Positions 27,501 to 40,184 of a stretch of 64,000 nucleotides of DNA are shown in pieces. The notes under the pieces were generated by a model that was given only the letters and a program-made list of their open reading frames with translations, ran no database searches and had not been told where the DNA came from. The stretch's first letter is position 1; the number at the start of each line of letters is the position of its first letter. Both the position numbers and the translations under genes were made by a program. Origin of the DNA: Ridgeia piscesae (taxonomy: Eukaryota > Annelida > Polychaeta > Sabellida > Siboglinidae); contig JAODUO010000466.1 of the NCBI GenBank assembly GCA_025642075.2, positions 193,501 to 257,500 on the forward strand, written 5' to 3'.

Positions 27501-30500
27501 CTGACAGCAACTCCAACGTTGAATCGGGGCACATCGAGGTCTTGCTCCAATGTAACAGCCAGCTCTAGTGCAAGATGCAACTTGTACAATCGGGAGACCC
27601 GCTCGACGGTGTCAAGGTCACTCTCCACAAAGTAGGTCAGATGACCAGCTGTCACTAACTCCTTGCCTGGACAGGTCAGAACACACCAGCTCAAATATTA
27701 TATGCACAAATATTATAATAGTGATTATATTCATAAGAATGAAATGAAGTTAAAAATTTGCATTCAGTTAGTATTTATTTTATAAAGGACCATTTCTAAT
27801 AATAAATTATTACATGTAAAATTATATATATATAGCATTGCAAATAGAATAGAAATAAACCAGTCATTATATAATACTTGCAATTTTTTAAAATAAGATA
27901 TACAAATTACTACCTGGACAATAGTACAAATTGAGAATTTCATAAATACCTAAGTATTATATTGTGCCTTAGCATTTAAAATGAGTATATTAATAGCAAA
28001 CATTTTCAATATTACTTATTCTTTTCTTCGGTGTCACATTACATTTTAAATCATTCATCATAAAATCAATTACATTTTTATCAACTTCTGATAAAAATAC
28101 ACAATAAACTAAAAAATGCTGTTAGTTTATCACTGGTAGGAAATAAAATATGTCATTATACACAACAGTTAATTATTATGACAACATTGTTTGCTACGTA
28201 ACATTTCATGAATAATTTTATCTAAGTAACATGTCATTGCAAAGTGTCGTTTGAGTGAGAATTCATCTCACTGGCAAACTGTTTCAATGGTGACTCTGAG
28301 TCACACCAATAACTCACAGAAATGAGTCATGCCAACATGTCATACCGACTGAACCATACCAATAAGCGCGGCAGAATAGTCGGCAGCCAGTTTCCCAATG
28401 CCAGTCTCCACGAGCAGTTGTAGAGGCAGTAAATCAACAAGAGGGGGCGCCACCAACTTGTTGTAGTACGAGTCGCGTACAAACTGACCCAACTGAGACT
28501 TATTCCGGCGGTGAATCTAACGAGGCGACAATTAATTCAACACGCTAGAAATTGTATGTTTGTGAAAACACACACATGTCAAGACATCCAACATTTTATT
28601 GATAACTTGTATGTTTATTCCTGAGCTTTTCAGTGTTACCCCAGCATATATTGAGCGAGGTGGGCCACCTCGCTGTTTTTCCTAAGCCACCTCGCACAAA
28701 ATCGCCACCTCATCAGAATTTCCAGTGTCCATGCTAACTATTTACAAACAATGTGCTATAAACACGTTCACGTGCTAACTTATAAGTCCTTTCCCCACTG
28801 TATGCTAGGAAATAGGTAAAAACACACTTCATAATGCACCATTTTGAAGCTATTTAAAATAAATGTTCTGGGAAGCTGGGAACTTCCTTCTATCTCTGAG
28901 GTGTCTGTGATGCGGTTACAAATTACTGCAAAATGACCAGGGTAGTATTGTTGACATGTGGCATGTTCCTGTGCTGCCACACAGTGGCTAAACACGGCTC
29001 TACATGCATCATACACTGACAATGTATTTGTTTTGTCTCCCGTCTTTAGTTTACCTCTGTGACCCCGATTTATCTCAGAATTGAAAGCCAATAGTAGATT
29101 TGGGATCAAAGTACACTGAGATACTACAGTTGATGAAAACTAGAATATCCAATTGAAACAAATAATTTTACAATGTTTTCTTTAAACAAAATATATTTTC
29201 TTCCACCATTTAAAAATGAATGTCTGAAACGGCATCCAAACGGGTGACCACTTGGTACGAATCAAATATAAAAAGCTATAGCATGGAGATTGTCCAGAAA
29301 AAAGTTGGTGTTTTTGTCTGGCATGGACTTGGTTTTACTAAGTATATCATTAAGTAGTTACCCTGGGTTGTACAGTTCCAGCCTTGAGACAATCAAGCAC
29401 ATACTGCAGGCATTCTGTCAGTTGCTGGTACGAACCGCACTCTGTAGGATAAAAGGAAACATGAGTCCTTGTATAGCACAGTATCCTGGCAGACGTGTTC
29501 AATCGAACAGTAATATAGTATTCAGTCATGCCGCATTTAATACATGAAGACAATTTGCACAAAACTATCTAACACTGTCTACAATCAGATGCTCATTCTT
29601 ACAGCTGAGAGCTAAGCGAACTGGGTCATGTAGAATAACTGTCCAAAGTTTGACATAACAGCACAGGGCTCAAACCTGGGTTCTCTTAATTGAGAGTGAT
29701 GCTCTAGCCACTGTGCCACACCTCACCAATACACCCCCGCATCCACCAATACACCCCCACCTCTACCAACACACTCCACCTCCATCAATACACCCCACCT
29801 CCACCAATACACCCCCACCTCCACCAATACACCCATACCTCTATCAATACACCCCACCTCCACCAATACACCCCCACCTCCACCAATACACCCATACCTC
29901 TATCAATACACCCCACCTCCACCAATACACCCCACTTCCACCAATACACCCCCACCTCCATCAATACACCCCACATCGAAAAATACACCTCAACCCTGAC
30001 CCCAGCAATACGAGCTGTGGGATTTCAGTTTTTTAGTGGATCAAAATTGCATCAATGCCCACGGTCACTAGCCACAGAAGCTAACGTTGCACAAACACCA
30101 AAACATTGCCCACATGGGCTGACATTCACAACAGCACCAATGTGTATTAACACGTTTCACAATGTAGATGGCGCCACACACAGCAGCGATTTATTTTCTC
30201 CACGATATGTGCCGACGACCAAACATCACCATCCATATGAAACTGGAACTTAACTAACTGGTGCAATCACCCCCTAACCTCGAAGTACATTCCACAGATG
30301 GTCGGTGAAGTCGAGATCTATGCGCTCCACCAGAACGAGGCTCTTGAGAGATGTCAGTTCCTCCTCCTTGTCATTCTCCTGCTTGTCTCGCTTCTGTCTC
30401 CATGCCGCGTCTCCCAACTTTAACTCTGAAACATTTCACCCAAGTAGTCAGTGTATGCTTCCCCTGGGTGTCTCTAGGAAGAACATCTTTAAAACTATAA

Positions 30501-33500
30501 AGAAACATACAGAATTGTTGTGGCAAATTCTGTTTTTACGAAGTTCGATAGGATAATGTATAGAAATATACAATGTTTATGATCTTTTTAATTTCTATAT
30601 GGCCTATGAAATATTATAAAATTCTATAGATTTGTTATAGCCTATTCAGAATTCGACTGAATTCTATAGTACAGAATATTCTATAAAAAAAATTTTTGGT
30701 AAAGGGGACAGGCTGGTGATCTGAACAAGGTGAGTACAAGACACAATGCATCCCATGAGGTCTGGGGCGTGCCAACTCATAACCTTAATCATGTTTTTAA
30801 CAGCAGTGTTGAAGTAGTATTATAAGAAGCAGGTGCTTCATTACAGTTGGATATAGCTTTGTAGTGTAGAAACGAAGACAAGATCACATCATTTATTAGA
30901 AATACAAGAAGCGGTTCTGATTTTTATTAATTATGATTTCTTGAAATCGATAACAAGTGTATTGGCAACTATTACATTACCTTCTAGCAAGGCCTTTACT
31001 TTTGTCAGTGGTGGGGCATCTTGGTTCTCTACTGCCCAATTTACAAGTCCATCTTTTAACCCGGCAGTAAAATCCTAGACAGTGTGAGCCAGCAGATTAA
31101 TCATGCAAGATCGTTTCATTGCAACAATAACTGGCATCATTTAAAATGTGATTTAACCCAGTTTGATGCTTTTCTAAGCTTATTGCTGTTGAAAACAAAC
31201 ACATATTAATTAAATTGTTATCTAAAGAAAATATGCTTATCTATGAAACATGAGTTGGAGATATACAATCTAGAGGTATTTCTTTAACTCTTATGAAAAT
31301 ATACAAAAATATACAATGGCTTAACATGAAAAAAACCATGGTATATTAACAATATCAAGATGTTTTGAGAGAGGTAAACCATGGTACATTATGGTAACAT
31401 ACAGTGTTTGGAAATATGTAAACTATAGTAAAACTATATGATAAACTATGGTATCTCACTGTATACCATACAAATTACCTCACATTATCGTTATAGTTTC
31501 TTAAGGGTATTGCACCAGCGAAACCAAAAAGACAGCTATAACAGGCAAGATTATTTTATTTGCAGCTGCACTGGCACATTGCTGTGTGTCAGCTACACTG
31601 GCACATTGCTGTGTGTCAGCTACACTGGCACACTGCTGCATGTCAGCTACACTGGCACATTGCTGCGTGTCAGCTACACTGGCACATTGCTGCGTGTCAG
31701 CTAAACTGACACACTGCTGCATGTCAGCTACACTGGCACATTGCTGTGTGTCAGCTACACTGGCACATTGCTGTGTGTCAGCTACACTGGCACATTGCTG
31801 TGTGTCAGCTACACTGGCACACTGCTGCATGTCAGCTACACTGGCACATTGCTGTGTGTCAGCTGCACTGGCACATTGCTGCGTGTCAGCTAAACTGACA
31901 CATTGCTGCGTGTCAGCTACACTGGCACATTGCTGCGTGTCAGCTACACTGGCACATTGCTGTGTGTCAGCTGCACTGGCACATTGCTGTGTGTCAGCTA
32001 CACTGGCACATTGCTGTGTGTCAGCTACACTGACACATTGCTGTGTCAGCTACACTGACACATTGCTGTGTCAGCTACACTGACACATTGCTGTGTCAGC
32101 TGCACTGACACATTGCTGTGTCAGCTACACTGACACATTGCTGTGTCAGCTGCACTGACACATTGTTGTGTGTACCTGTAATGTCTGTAGTTCCGTGTAC
32201 ATACTGTAGGTGGCACTGTGCATGTCCCCAGCAACCACTTGGACATGCTATAACACAAAGATCAGGCACATAAAATCGGTGTACACTTTAACATGTGTTC
32301 AAAAGTGTGTACCTTTATTTTGTTTGCACAAATAACACACACACAGTTCTCATGAGGTTTGTGAATAGACACCAAAACGGTTACAGTCCTGACCTTACAA
32401 TATAAATAAGTGTAAGTGATCAATTTTAAAGTAACCAACCTAGTTTGTTTTGCCAATTAGCATTGATAAGGATAATTCTGTCTCCTATTGATGATAAGTA
32501 CCTGTAGACAAAATGTGATCAGTATAGTAGTGTAATCACCAACCACTGTAAAACAATTAATGTTCTGTGCTATAAAAACTGACAACCCAGTCAGTCAGCT
32601 ATAATGTTCTGTGGTCATATTTGTGCTTCAGTAATACATTGGCAGTTTCTGCATTGCCATAGTCTGAGGTCAATATTTTTTATAATTACGGGAAATGGTA
32701 ATGGCGGGCAGTCCTGAAGCATCCAATTGGGTGAACCCGTTCACATACAGTAAAGATGTTTCTTACGACAGAACTGCGGGCGTCTAGAGGGGGCGGCTGC
32801 AGTAGGGAGGTGACCTTCTTCCAGGAGGCTTCAACTACTAGTAGTTTCTGTGTCGGGGTCAGTTGAGTCATGTCAGCCGACACCGACTCAAGGATGTTGT
32901 ACTCCGCCATGCACTGTGTCTCCACCTGGTGACACAACACAGCGAATGCAACTTAGTCAAGTTACTAAGAGACCAAAAGTAAAACTGAAACAAAAGTTAC
33001 CAAAAAGTCAGAAAACAATGAAAACATCTTAAGGTGAATTTGCAGGATAAAAGCGTACCATACACCCACAGAAGACTGATAACTAAAAAACGTGATTTTA
33101 ATGATGAAATTGCAGGTGAATGCTTTCAATAACTACTGATGTTTCAAGACGTTCTTGTAAATAAATGTGTTTCTCCCACTCACACGTTTAGTGCCGCTCC
33201 TGTGTCCGTGCTCAGACAGAATCTTCTTAAAGTCTGACACTTTATCGATATGATTCATAGGCCCTGAAACAAATGTGTGTCCCAAATACTACTATGTATA
33301 TTAACTTGATGTGCATGAATAAAATGAAACAACCATCACCATACAAACAGTACAATCTGTGGTGTTTTCTATTCGTTTCATATCAAAGCCTTCAAACTAC
33401 ACTTCCACAGATAATATATAACATTATTCAGCTTACTTATTACATGCCTATTGTTTGTTGTATTATCACCCACCTTAGTATTACTAGCAGTCTAGTATTA

Positions 33501-36500
33501 TGTATGTGACCCATCCTCACAAGTCAAGAGTCATTGCACTGGGCTACAGTACCTCTGGTTGATCACATCAGACATGGGGTCAAATAGTTTTGTATTGGAA
33601 AGTATTTAAATACTTAAAAAAAACTATTTGTATTTGATATTTAGGAATTGAAAGTATATGTATTTAAATACTTTCCTAAAGTATTTGATATTTCAAATAC
33701 TTTTCAAATACTTTTTCAATCTTTCCTCCACTATGTTCATGTAAGTTACTGCTAAGCTAAATTGGCCAATGTGATATCAGTGACAGACATTACACAGATT
33801 AGCACTTATGGGCACCAGCTTGCCAATTCCCTTTGTGTGATAGAGGAAGAAGCCTGGCTTGGTTTAGCAAACCCTTTGTTCAAGCCAGGTATCCTCAATT
33901 AAATAAGCCACAGTGGACTTTGTTCAAACATCACCCAGCCCAGTGTGCAGGGCAGCCTGGTTGATACAGATGCTAAAGGGAGAACCCAGTTCAACTCATA
34001 TCTTGTTAAGTGATCTCAGTGAATGAATGGAAAATTTGGCTGTGGGTTCTGTCCACATTGTCATGATTGTGTGAAAAGGGTGTGGAGGAATGATTAAAGG
34101 GACCATTGCATTCATTTAGCCTTGCAGCAGGACTTTGCACTATCCCATATAAGCACTAACTTCCACCATCCTGGGTGGAATATTATTACTTATTAATATT
34201 ACATGTGTAAATATAATTTGATGATTGCAGAACTGAACTGTTAATTACTCAGGTTAAGTTAAGTTACACAACTTAGACAATGGCAATAAACTAGATGTCT
34301 CGAACTCTTTGATATATCGTTTTGTTTCTATTACCTATATACATGTATTGATATCCTGAAAATGAAAAGTATCTGAAAAAGTATTTGAAATATTTTTCAA
34401 TGTATTTGTATTTAAATACATTTGCATTTAAAAGTATTTGTATTTGAATCCCTCAAAAGTATTTGTATTTAAATACATTTAAATGTATTTGCCCCTATAT
34501 CTGGATCACATCCACAAACATGGAATTGAGCGGAGTCGAACTATAAAAATATTGCAACTAACTTCGCCAGATGCAACTGTTACAGGAACTGTGAAGGAAC
34601 AAAGTACCTGTGGTAGGGTCGATATCAGAAGGTATTCTTTCTCACAGAGAACTGTAAATTAATAAATGAATAATGTTGCAGGGTCCTAACCAGTCCCTGG
34701 CTCCGCAATAACCTCCAACAGCAGTTTCACAACTCTAAAATACATAAGGAGGGAAGAATGTGGCAGGATGTTAACAGGTCCTTAACTCCCTAATGTGGTG
34801 TGTGTATCAGTACGCAACTGTACCTGTATCTAAGCTGCTGCATGAGCGTGCAGCATTGCTGTGTATGCTGGAACTTGAATGTGACAGACCATCTGAATCA
34901 GCAGTATGGAGCAGCCATACCTATAATTCATCACCAGGTACTGATGGTATGATCCTCATGTGAGTTGTGTCCTGACACAGTGACACAAGTTATCTATTGA
35001 CAGTGTAGGTGCTGGATGTGTTTAAAAACAAAGTCAAAAACTCTCTTATAAGGCCAACTTCCACAAAGATACACAGGTTGGCCTCTTGATAAGCCAAATG
35101 CTTCGATATTAACACACTGTTATCAATGGCCATCTTGTTTAATCCAGCAAACGGATTGAACAAGATGGGAAAAAGTCTCACCTTTGCAAGACACTTCATA
35201 CAGGTAAATCTGTGTCCTGTTTTGTTTGCTGGTTGTCACGGAGACGCCCATGCAGACACAGGGTTCTGTGGAGTCCTCACACAGGGCCCAGACAGGCAGA
35301 CTGCTGTCTCGGGTCTGGGCATACAGAGTGTACTGGGAGATAAGACGTCTACAACACAGAGTAGAGGGACTGAGGTTATTCAGTAAAATTATATATATGC
35401 CATGCACATAAATGTATTAATAAAAGCAAATAAATAGAGGCATGCACGTAATAATATTAATAAAATAGTTAAAATAGAAATATTACAGCCACTGTATTCT
35501 GAAATATTGAATCCCCAAAGTGCTTTAAACAGAAATTTAAAACATCTACAAATTGTCACCAAAAAGGCCAGAAATATGCTTAAAAATTCATCCATGCACA
35601 TCCAAAACTGATGATGGAATATACCACAGTATCTAACCTCCAAAATAATAATGAAAATCTAACCTCGTGTCCTTCATGGACAGTGGTTTCCTCATTTCAA
35701 TGTGTCTGCTGCGTATCTTTGGACTTCTCACGCTCTCGTGAGATTCCTGACTGTCGACCGAGAAGTGTCGAAGTTTCATGGGTGATCCATCGAAACTCTC
35801 CGTGTCCAAGCTCTCATCCTTCTCACTGGTGTCACTCCGCACAGACGAGTCAACAGTCTGAAGCTGTCATGTTACTTGTCACATCACTCCGCACAGACGA
35901 GTCAACAGTCTGAAGCTGTCATGTTACTTGTCACATCACTCCACACAGACGAGTCAACAGTCTGAAGCTGTCATGTTACTTGTCACATCACTCCGCACAG
36001 ACGAGTCAACAGTCTGAAGCTGTCATGTTACTTGTCACATCACTCCGCACAGAAGAGTCAACAGTCTGAAGCTGTCATGTTACTTGTCACATCACTCCGC
36101 ACAGACGAGTCAACAGTCTGAAGCTGTCATGTTACTTGTCACATCACTCCGCACAGACGAGTCAACAGTCTGAAGCTGTCATGTTACTTGTCACATCACT
36201 CCACACAGAAGAGTCAACAGTCTGAAGCTGTCATGTTACTTGTCACATCACTCCGCACAGACGAGTCAACAGTCTGAAGCTGTCATGTTACTTGTCACAT
36301 CACTCCGCACAGAAGATTCAACAGTCTGAAGCTGTCATGTTACTTGTCACATCACTCCGCACAGACGAGTCAACAGTCTGAAGCTGTCATGTTCCTTGTC
36401 ACATCACTCCGCACAGAAGAGTCAACAGTCTGAAGCTGTCATATTACTTGTCACATCACTCCGCACAGACGAGTCAACAGTCTGAAGCTGTCATGTTACT

Positions 36501-39500
36501 TGTCACATCACTCCGCACAGACCAGTCAACAGTCTGAAGCTGTCATGTTACTTGTCACATCACTCCGCACAGAAGAGTCAACAGTCTGAAGCTGTCATAT
36601 TACTTGTCACATCACTCCGCACAGACGAGTCAACAGTCTGAAGCTGTCATGTTACTTGTCACATCACTCCGCACAGACGAGTCAACAGTCTGAAGCTGTC
36701 ATGTTACTTGTCACATCACTCCGCACAGACGAGTCAACAGTCTGAAGCTGTCATGTTACTTGTCACATCACTCCGCACAGACGAGTCAACAGTCTGAAGC
36801 TGTCATGTTACTTGTCACATCACTCCACACAGACGAGTCAACAGTCTGAAGCTGTCATGTTACTTGTCACATCACTCCGCACAGACGAGTCAACAGTCTG
36901 AAGCTGTCATGTTACTTGTCACATCACTCCGCACAGAGAGTCAACAGTCTGAAGCTGTCATGTTACTTGTCACATCACTCCGCACAGACGAGTCAACAGT
37001 CTGAAGCTGTCATGTTACTTGTCACATCACTCCGCACAGAAGAGTCAACAGTCTGAAGCTGTCATGTTACTTGTCACATCACTCCGCACAGACGAGTCAA
37101 CAGTCTGAAGCTGTCATGTTACTTGTCACATCACTCCGCACAGACGAGTCAACAGTCTGAAGCTGTCATGTTACTTGTCACATCACTCCACACAGAAGAG
37201 TCAACAGTCTGAAGCTGTCATGTTACTTGTCACATCACTCCGCACAGACGAGTCAACAGTCTGAAGCTGTCATGTTACTTGTCACATCACTCCGCACAGA
37301 AGATTCAACAGTCTGAAGCTGTCATGTTACTTGTCACATCACTCCGCACAGACGAGTCAACAGTCTGAAGCTGTCATGTTCCTTGTCACATCACTCCGCA
37401 CAGAAGAGTCAACAGTCTGAAGCTGTCATATTACTTGTCACATCACTCCGCACAGACGAGTCAACAGTCTGAAGCTGTCATGTTACTTGTCACATCACTC
37501 CGCACAGACCAGTCAACAGTCTGAAGCTGTCATGTTACTTGTCACATCACTCCGCACAGAAGAGTCAACAGTCTGAAGCTGTCATATTACTTGTCACATC
37601 ACTCCGCACAGACGAGTCAACAGTCTGAAGCTGTCATGTTACTTGTCACATCACTCCGCACAGACGAGTCAACAGTCTGAAGCTGTCATGTTACTTGTCA
37701 CATCACTCCGCACAGACGAGTCAACAGTCTGAAGCTGTCATGTTACTTGTCACATCACTCCGCACAGACGAGTCAACAGTCTGAAGCTGTCATGTTACTT
37801 GTCACATCACTCCACACAGACGAGTCAACAGTCTGAAGCTGTCATGTTACTTGTCACATCACTCCGCACAGACGAGTCAACAGTCTGAAGCTGTCATGTT
37901 ACTTGTCACATCACTCCGCACAGACGAGTCAACAGTCTGAAGCTGTCATGTTACTTGTCACATCACTCCGCACAGACGAGTCAACAGTCTGAAGCTGTCA
38001 TGTTACTTGTCACATCACTCCGCACAGACGAGTCAACAGTCTGAAGCTGTCATGTTACTTGTCACATCACTCCGCACAGACGAGTCAACAGTCTGAAGCT
38101 GTCATGTTACTTGTCACATCACTCCCGCACAGACGAGTCAACAGTCTGAAGCTGTCATGTTACTTGTCACATCACTCCGCACAGACGAGTCAACAGTCTG
38201 AAGCTGTCATGTTACTTGTCACATCACTCCGCACAGACGAGTCAACAGTCTGAAGCTGTCATGTTACTTGTCACATCACTCCGCACAGACGAGTCAACAG
38301 TCTGAAGCTGTCATGTTACTTGTCACATCACTCCGCACAGACGAGTCAACAGTCTGAAGCTGTCATGTTACTTGTCACATCACTCCGCACAGACGAGTCA
38401 ACAGTCTGAAGCTGTCATGTTACTTGTCACATCACTCCGCACAGACGAGTCAACAGTCTGAAGCTGTCATGTTACTTGTCACATCACTCCGCACAGACGA
38501 GTCAACAGTCTGAAGCTGTCATGTTACTTGTCACATCACTCCGCACAGACGAGTCAACAGTCTGAAGCTGTCATGTTACTTGTCACATCACTCCGCACAG
38601 AAGAGTCAACAGTCTGAAGCTGTCATGTTACTTGTCACATCACTCCGCACAGACGAGTCAACAGTCTGAAGCTGTCATGTTACTTGTCACATCACTCCGC
38701 ACAGACGAGTCAACAGTCTGAAGCTGTCATGTTACTTGTCACATCACTCCGCACAGACGAGTCAACAGTCTGAAGCTGTCATGTTACTTGTCACATCACT
38801 CCGCACAGACGAGTCAACAGTCTGAAGCTGTCATGTTACTTGTCACATCACATCACTCCGCACAGACGAGTCAACAGTCTGAAGCTGTCATGTTACTTGT
38901 CACATCACATCACTCCGCACAGACGAGTCAACAGTCTGAAGCTGTCATGTTACTTGTCACATCACTCCACACAGATGAGTCAACAGTCTGAAGCTGTCAT
39001 GTTACTTGTCACATCACTCCACACAGATGAGTCAACAGTCTGAAGCTGTCATGTTACTTGTCATATCACTCCACACAGATGAGTCAACAGTCTGAAGCTG
39101 TCATGTTACTTGTCACATCACTCCACACAGATGAGTCAACAGTCTGAAGCTGTCATGTTACTTGTCACATCACTCCACACAGATGAGTCAACAGTCTGAA
39201 GCTGTCATGTTACTTGTCACATCACTCCGCACAGACGAGTCAACAGTCTGAAGCTGTCATGTTACTTGTCACATCACTCCGCACAGACGAGTCAACAGTC
39301 TGAAGCTGTCATGTTACTTGTCACATCACTCCGCACAGACGAGTCAACAGTCTGAAGCTGTCATGTTACTTGTCACATCACTCCACACAGACGAGTCAAC
39401 AGTCTGAAGCTGTCATGTTACTTGTCACATCACTCCGCACAGACGAGTCAACAGTCTGAAGCTGTCATGTTACTTGTCACATCACTCCGCACAGACGAGT

Positions 39501-40140
39501 CAACAGTCTGAAGCTGTCATGTTACTTGTCACATCACTCCACACAGACGAGTCAACAGTCTGAAGCTGTCATGTTACTTGTCACATCACTCCACACAGAC
39601 GAGTCAACAGTCTGAAGCTGTCATGTTACTTGTCACATCACTCCGCACAGACGAGTCAACAGTCTGAAGCTGTCATGTTACTTGTCACATCACTCCACAC
39701 AGATGAGTCAACAGTCTGAAGCTGTCATGTTACTTGTCACATCACTCCGCACAGACGAGTCAACAGTCTGAAGCTGTCATGTTACTTGTCATATCACTCC
39801 GCACAGACGAGTCAACAGTCTGAAGCTGTCATGCTACTTGTCACATCACTCCGCACAGACGAGTCAACAGTCTGAAGCTGTCATGTTACTTCTCATATCA
39901 CTCTGCACAGACGAGTCAACAGTGTCACACAAACAAGTAAACAGTCTGAAGCTGTCATGTTACTTTTCAGTAATCATGTCACTGGTATATCGTGATTTTC
40001 AATGGGCCATCATCACCCAACACCTTCCCTTTCAACATTTTATTATTTCTATTCAAATAATCAAAAATAAAATATGGCAGGATTATGTTGTTATATTCCA
40101 AATAAGTGAAACCTTGACCCATGACAGGGTTTGGGGATAG

Positions 40141-40184
<44 letters not shown>

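Noticed and set aside
29660..29722. A tRNA gene
   Set aside because: A and B boxes are present, but no acceptor stem pairs and the region continues as non-tRNA sequence; better explained as a SINE head.
35832..39955. CRISPR-like array of direct repeats
   Set aside because: Units are head to tail with no unique spacers, the genome is eukaryotic, and the unit is explained by a splice junction.
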